Positions 7,138-10,201 of a stretch of 10,201 nucleotides of DNA are shown here, in pieces. Made by a program: the position numbers and the translations under genes. Each line of letters starts with the position of its first letter. Position 1 is the first letter of the stretch. The notes beneath the pieces were generated by a model. The model did not search any database, had not been told where the DNA came from, and worked only from the letters and a program-made list of their open reading frames with translations. The DNA is from Tetmemena sp. SeJ-2015. Taxonomy: Eukaryota > Ciliophora > Spirotrichea > Sporadotrichida > Oxytrichidae. The stretch spans positions 1-10,201 of the forward strand of contig JAJKFJ010025130.1 in NCBI GenBank assembly GCA_027382625.1, given 5' to 3'.

Positions 7138-7149
7138 AATGACCATATG
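7138..7149 (-). other. 12-bp candidate pointer at the 3' end of NIT-B
   Basis: CATATGGTCATT (minus reading). The coding match to Nit1 ends with this repeat: the next codons (TTA TAT) no longer fit YGHS. Joined to 5118 it gives TTYGHSMVIDPWG in frame. Confidence 0.6.
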
Positions 7150-10100
7150 TTGTTCTTGTTTCATTATGCTGTCCTACTTGAGCTGCTGCGACGACATAGC
7201 ATTAGTTTTCAATTGCCCTAGCTCTGAGAAGAGTTTGCCAGTGAGCTAATCCAGTTTTAACTGTGAAAGCAGCTGGAATCAAAAGCACCTGAGCCCCTTA
7301 AGTGAAAAGATGTCTAAATAGTTCTGGGAATCTTATATCATAGCACTAAAATGTTTAATGTGTAATTATTACAATAGATAGCCCTAAAACCCCAAAAGGA
7401 GACTTTACTATAGGTGGCAAATGTTTTCCCTTCTCAACAAAATCGCTCTCTTTCATATTCTCAAATAAGAAAACCATTATTCATATTTTAATTAAATTAT
7501 ATATTAAAACACATCTTAATAAAATTAACTTAACTGTTTCAAATATATCATTAAAGATAAAGATATAATCTAAAAATAACCCCAAGTTTAAATCTAAAAG
7601 CTTTTAATAAAATTTTAATAAAGTTCTGAAGAAAAATCACTTTATTTTTACTAGTCACTCAATGTTAAACATTAAAAAGTATAGATTTTCTTTTTTAAAA
7701 AAATATAAAAATGGTGAGAAAATAAAATAAGTATGTTAATAATTGTTAAGAAATAGAAAAGGTCTTAAAATTAGTCATATTTATAAAAACTGAGATCTTC
7801 TGATTAACTAAATCAATCCTATCTGTTAAAATCATTATTGCTGTTCATTTTATTTAAAAAAAAATATTTCTAATAAATATTTTTGATAATGAAATATCTA
7901 ATTATGGGATATTTTTTAATTTTTTATCTATATAAAGGTATAATAGTTGGACCTCCTACTTTTGAAAGGTCTATGTCAAATAAATGAAGTTTTCTATAGG
8001 TTGCTGCTATGTCTCCTTCGTTATTGACAATCACATGTGAATCTAATAGTTATAAACATTTATATACTTACTGTATTTTTTATCTGGATTCTCATCTGAT
8101 AGTTCTCCATATCCTCCGAAACTCATCCAAATATTTTGGATCCTTCTTTTTTTATATAAATATATGCATAAAATTGTTTTATTTTTACTTTTCTCTTATG
8201 CAAAATTAATGAGGTTAAAAGAGATGAATTAATTGATGATGCCTTTTTATATTTTTAATAAATCTAAGTTTTGGATTATAAGTCAAATTTATTTAAATTT
8301 CACTTTTTCCTTTGAAGTTTCGAGGTCTTGAAGGAATGTATTTAATAATTTTGTCATCAATTTCTTTTTTAATATCAAAAATTTATTATACCTAAATTAT
8401 GAAATCAAATAATGAAAAGAAAAACATTTTCCTACTTTTATTTTATTAAATTTAAGTATAAATTTCTGACTTTGAAATATTTCTTCTCTATATTCTAGTC
8501 CTATATTTTTCAATTTAATCATAAATCGAAAATATTTACTCTTATTCTTATTTTTGTACTGCTTAAATTTAATAAATTAATCCTATGGATCAGCTATTCT
8601 TCATTAAGAAATAAACTGGTTCAGTGAGGAGAATCAAATCTTAAAAATATTTTTCTAAATTAATAATTAGTTATAAAAAATTTTAAGAGGAAAAGAAGAT
8701 TTAATATAGATAAAAAGAGGATGCCATATTTAATTCTTTTGCAATCTCTCTGTATCTTTTAATTTATGTAAATTAAACTAAGATTTTTAATTTCTTAGAA
8801 GTTATAAAGATATGATAAATCTCAATTTGATTCTCAAATTCTATATCTAATTTTTAAATTAATATTTTAAGTTGATGCTGTTCCATTTTATCCTTTATTA
8901 AAATGATTATTATTTGGAATTTTGTAAAAATCTAATTTGAAAATATAAGCATGGGACAAGTTTGATAAATTAAATTTGGCTTTCTTTTATTATTCACTCC
9001 TATAAGTTTAAAAGTATCAACTACGGTCAAATCGGCTCATTAGTTTTTTTTTTTATATAGAATTGTTTAATTATGATATCATAAGCGAATTCGGAGGTCA
9101 ATACTTAAAATGAAAAATTAATGTGTTTAAAACATTATTTCCTAAATTTTCTTATCTCTCTCTTTCTTAGTGCCATTATATTTATTTCTGTAAATAAATA
9201 AACTTTATCTAAATTTGAATTTAGAGGAGCTGATGGATATCTTTCGGATTACTTTTAAATTATAGTTACAGCTGAATATATAGCACTCTATATTGTCTCT
9301 ACCTAAATATTTATAACATAATATAATTAACTTTATAAATTATTTGTATCTTGTAAAAAGACTACCAGAAAGTGGTTCTGGATTAAAAGTCTTATCACTG
9401 CCTTGCTTAGACATCAAAGCAAAGCATTCAGGAAGGCATACAAATTCAATTTAAATGTATTAAAATAATAATTCTGCACCTTGGTCGTAACAAATTAATT
9501 TGCAAGTTTAATTTTATATTTTTGTTAATTTTAAATTTGCAAATAAATTATTTTAAATAGAAATATGTATTAGTTCAACTAAATTTGGATAGTTTTTAAT
9601 TATTTGTTTGGTAAAATTAATTGTAAGAAAAAATACAAAATTAGATAAAGAATCCTATTTAAACTTCAAAAATAATACTAAATAATTTTGAATGAGATTC
9701 TATTTTAGAATTGCTAATGCTTTAATTTTTTGAGAGAGCACAACTGAGAGCTATACTTAAACTTGAAATCGACATTATTAATAAGTGTTAAATTATATTA
9801 ATCTGTGTTACCTAATTTTATTAATTCTGCAGATTAGTAAACATATATTCAATTAGTCTTCCTTTAAATAATGGAATTTTCTGTTTACATTCCTCATTTT
9901 ATTATTTAATTGTTATTAAAACATTTTTCCAAAAATAAAATTGATGTTACAGTTCCTAACAATTTTAATAAAAAATATTAGTAATTGAAAACTCTTTAAG
10001 ACTTTTGACCTTCGTTATATTAAAGTTAAAATTTAAAATTCTATTTAATATATCCATTTTATTTTTAATAGTTAAAAATCTGATTTAAAATATTAATTTC

Positions 10101-10201
10101 TTTAATTTAATAAGAATTAAATGATAACAATTCTTAGCGAAGCTCTTAACTTGAGAGAGATTATACTCAACATCGTGTGTTGAAGTTAGCTAAATTACTC
10201 C
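7138..10201 (-). CDS. Nit1-type carbon-nitrogen hydrolase paralogue (NIT-B), catalytic residues present; partial
   Basis: Coding blocks, 5' to 3': 10201-10125, 9487-9470, 9442 to about 9344, about 8150-8072, 8042-7932, 7464-7373, 7345-7138. Marks: [28 protein letters not shown] (Glu), [19 protein letters not shown] (Lys), [14 protein letters not shown] (Cys), [20 protein letters not shown], ending TRTTYGH. All three triad residues are present, unlike NIT-A, so this is likely the active deaminated-glutathione amidase. The start is off the right edge. The C-terminal part is absent downstream; the last block ends in a 12-bp repeat that would join it to the C-terminal MDS of NIT-A at 5118. Without that, the gene is truncated or its last MDS is elsewhere. 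The two proteins are clearly divergent, so the duplication is old. Confidence 0.88.
7346..7372 (-). other. Intron of NIT-B, 27 nt, before the catalytic Cys
   Basis: GTAATA...ATTTTAG, phase 0, between GLSI and CYDIRFPEL. It is a multiple of 3 and has no TGA, so retention would insert nine residues rather than stop translation. Confidence 0.85.
7465..7935 (-). other. IES, 463 bp between TTAT pointers
   Basis: TTAT (minus reading) at 7932-7935 and 7465-7468. Joining gives [20 protein letters not shown] in frame. The interior is AT-rich without recognised coding. Confidence 0.75.
8043..8071 (-). other. Intron of NIT-B, 29 nt
   Basis: GTAAGT...ACTATTAG, phase 1, between DKKY and [10 protein letters not shown]; same place and phase as intron 1 of NIT-A. 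Confidence 0.87.
8147..9352 (-). other. Large IES of about 1.2 kb in NIT-B, borders uncertain
   Basis: Coding before ([11 protein letters not shown]) and after ([11 protein letters not shown]) is clear; between lies very AT-rich DNA without a recognised gene or transposon open frame. Candidate pointers are AAA (giving [12 protein letters not shown]) or AAGA at 9350-9353 and 8145-8148 (giving LFTRRIQNIW); both keep frame. The first fits the length of NIT-A better, one residue short. Confidence 0.65.
9443..9474 (-). other. IES, 22 bp between GAATT pointers
   Basis: GAATT (minus reading) at 9470-9474 and 9443-9447. Joining gives [14 protein letters not shown] in frame. Confidence 0.82.
9488..10130 (-). 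other. IES, 631 bp between TTGTTA pointers
   Basis: TTGTTA (minus reading) at 10125-10130 and 9488-9493. Joining gives [15 protein letters not shown] in frame. With the next IES it leaves an MDS of only 24 bp (9470-9493), pointers included. The interior is AT-rich; no coding recognised. Confidence 0.82.

Noticed and set aside
8009..8209. Open frame of 66 codons on the plus strand
   Set aside because: Antisense to NIT-B coding and its intron, then AT-rich IES; hydrophobic by composition only.

Overview
The window reads as germline (micronuclear) DNA of a hypotrich/spirotrich ciliate of the Oxytricha-Stylonychia type; the organism is an inference. The grounds: (1) genes read cleanly only if TAA and TAG are glutamine and TGA is the sole stop; (2) coding islands of moderate GC sit in very AT-rich DNA; (3) coding is repeatedly cut by AT-rich segments flanked by short direct repeats of 2-12 bp (pointers), and removing the segment plus one repeat restores frame and family alignment. 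These are internal eliminated segments (IESs) between macronuclear-destined segments (MDSs). Short GT-AG introns are also present. CDS spans below therefore run across IESs and introns.

Layout, left to right. 1-1571 (minus): an NRF-6-like membrane acyltransferase; N-terminal MDSs at 688-1571, a probable C-terminal piece at 1-159, middle not found. 1958-3392 (minus): complete ABHD11-like alpha/beta-hydrolase with a presequence-like N-terminus, two introns and one TA-flanked IES; its nucleophile Ser is replaced by Gly. 3841-4751 (plus): 3' part of a BTB-domain gene, cut by a 421-bp IES with a 7-bp pointer. 4849-6686 (minus): complete Nit1-type amidase gene (NIT-A), 323 codons after removal of IESs and introns, with its catalytic Cys replaced by Ser. 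7138-10201 (minus): a second, divergent Nit1 paralogue (NIT-B) with its catalytic residues intact, running off the right edge and lacking its own C-terminal MDS.

The most interesting feature is how the two nitrilase genes relate. The last NIT-B coding block ends in a 12-bp sequence that recurs, same strand and correct phase, at the start of the C-terminal MDS of NIT-A. Using it as a pointer joins NIT-B in frame to the NIT-A C-terminus and treats the 5' part of NIT-A as eliminated DNA. This suggests two alternative 5' modules sharing one germline 3' module, i.e. alternative splicing at the DNA level. All boundaries are from reading by eye; macronuclear sequences would settle them.
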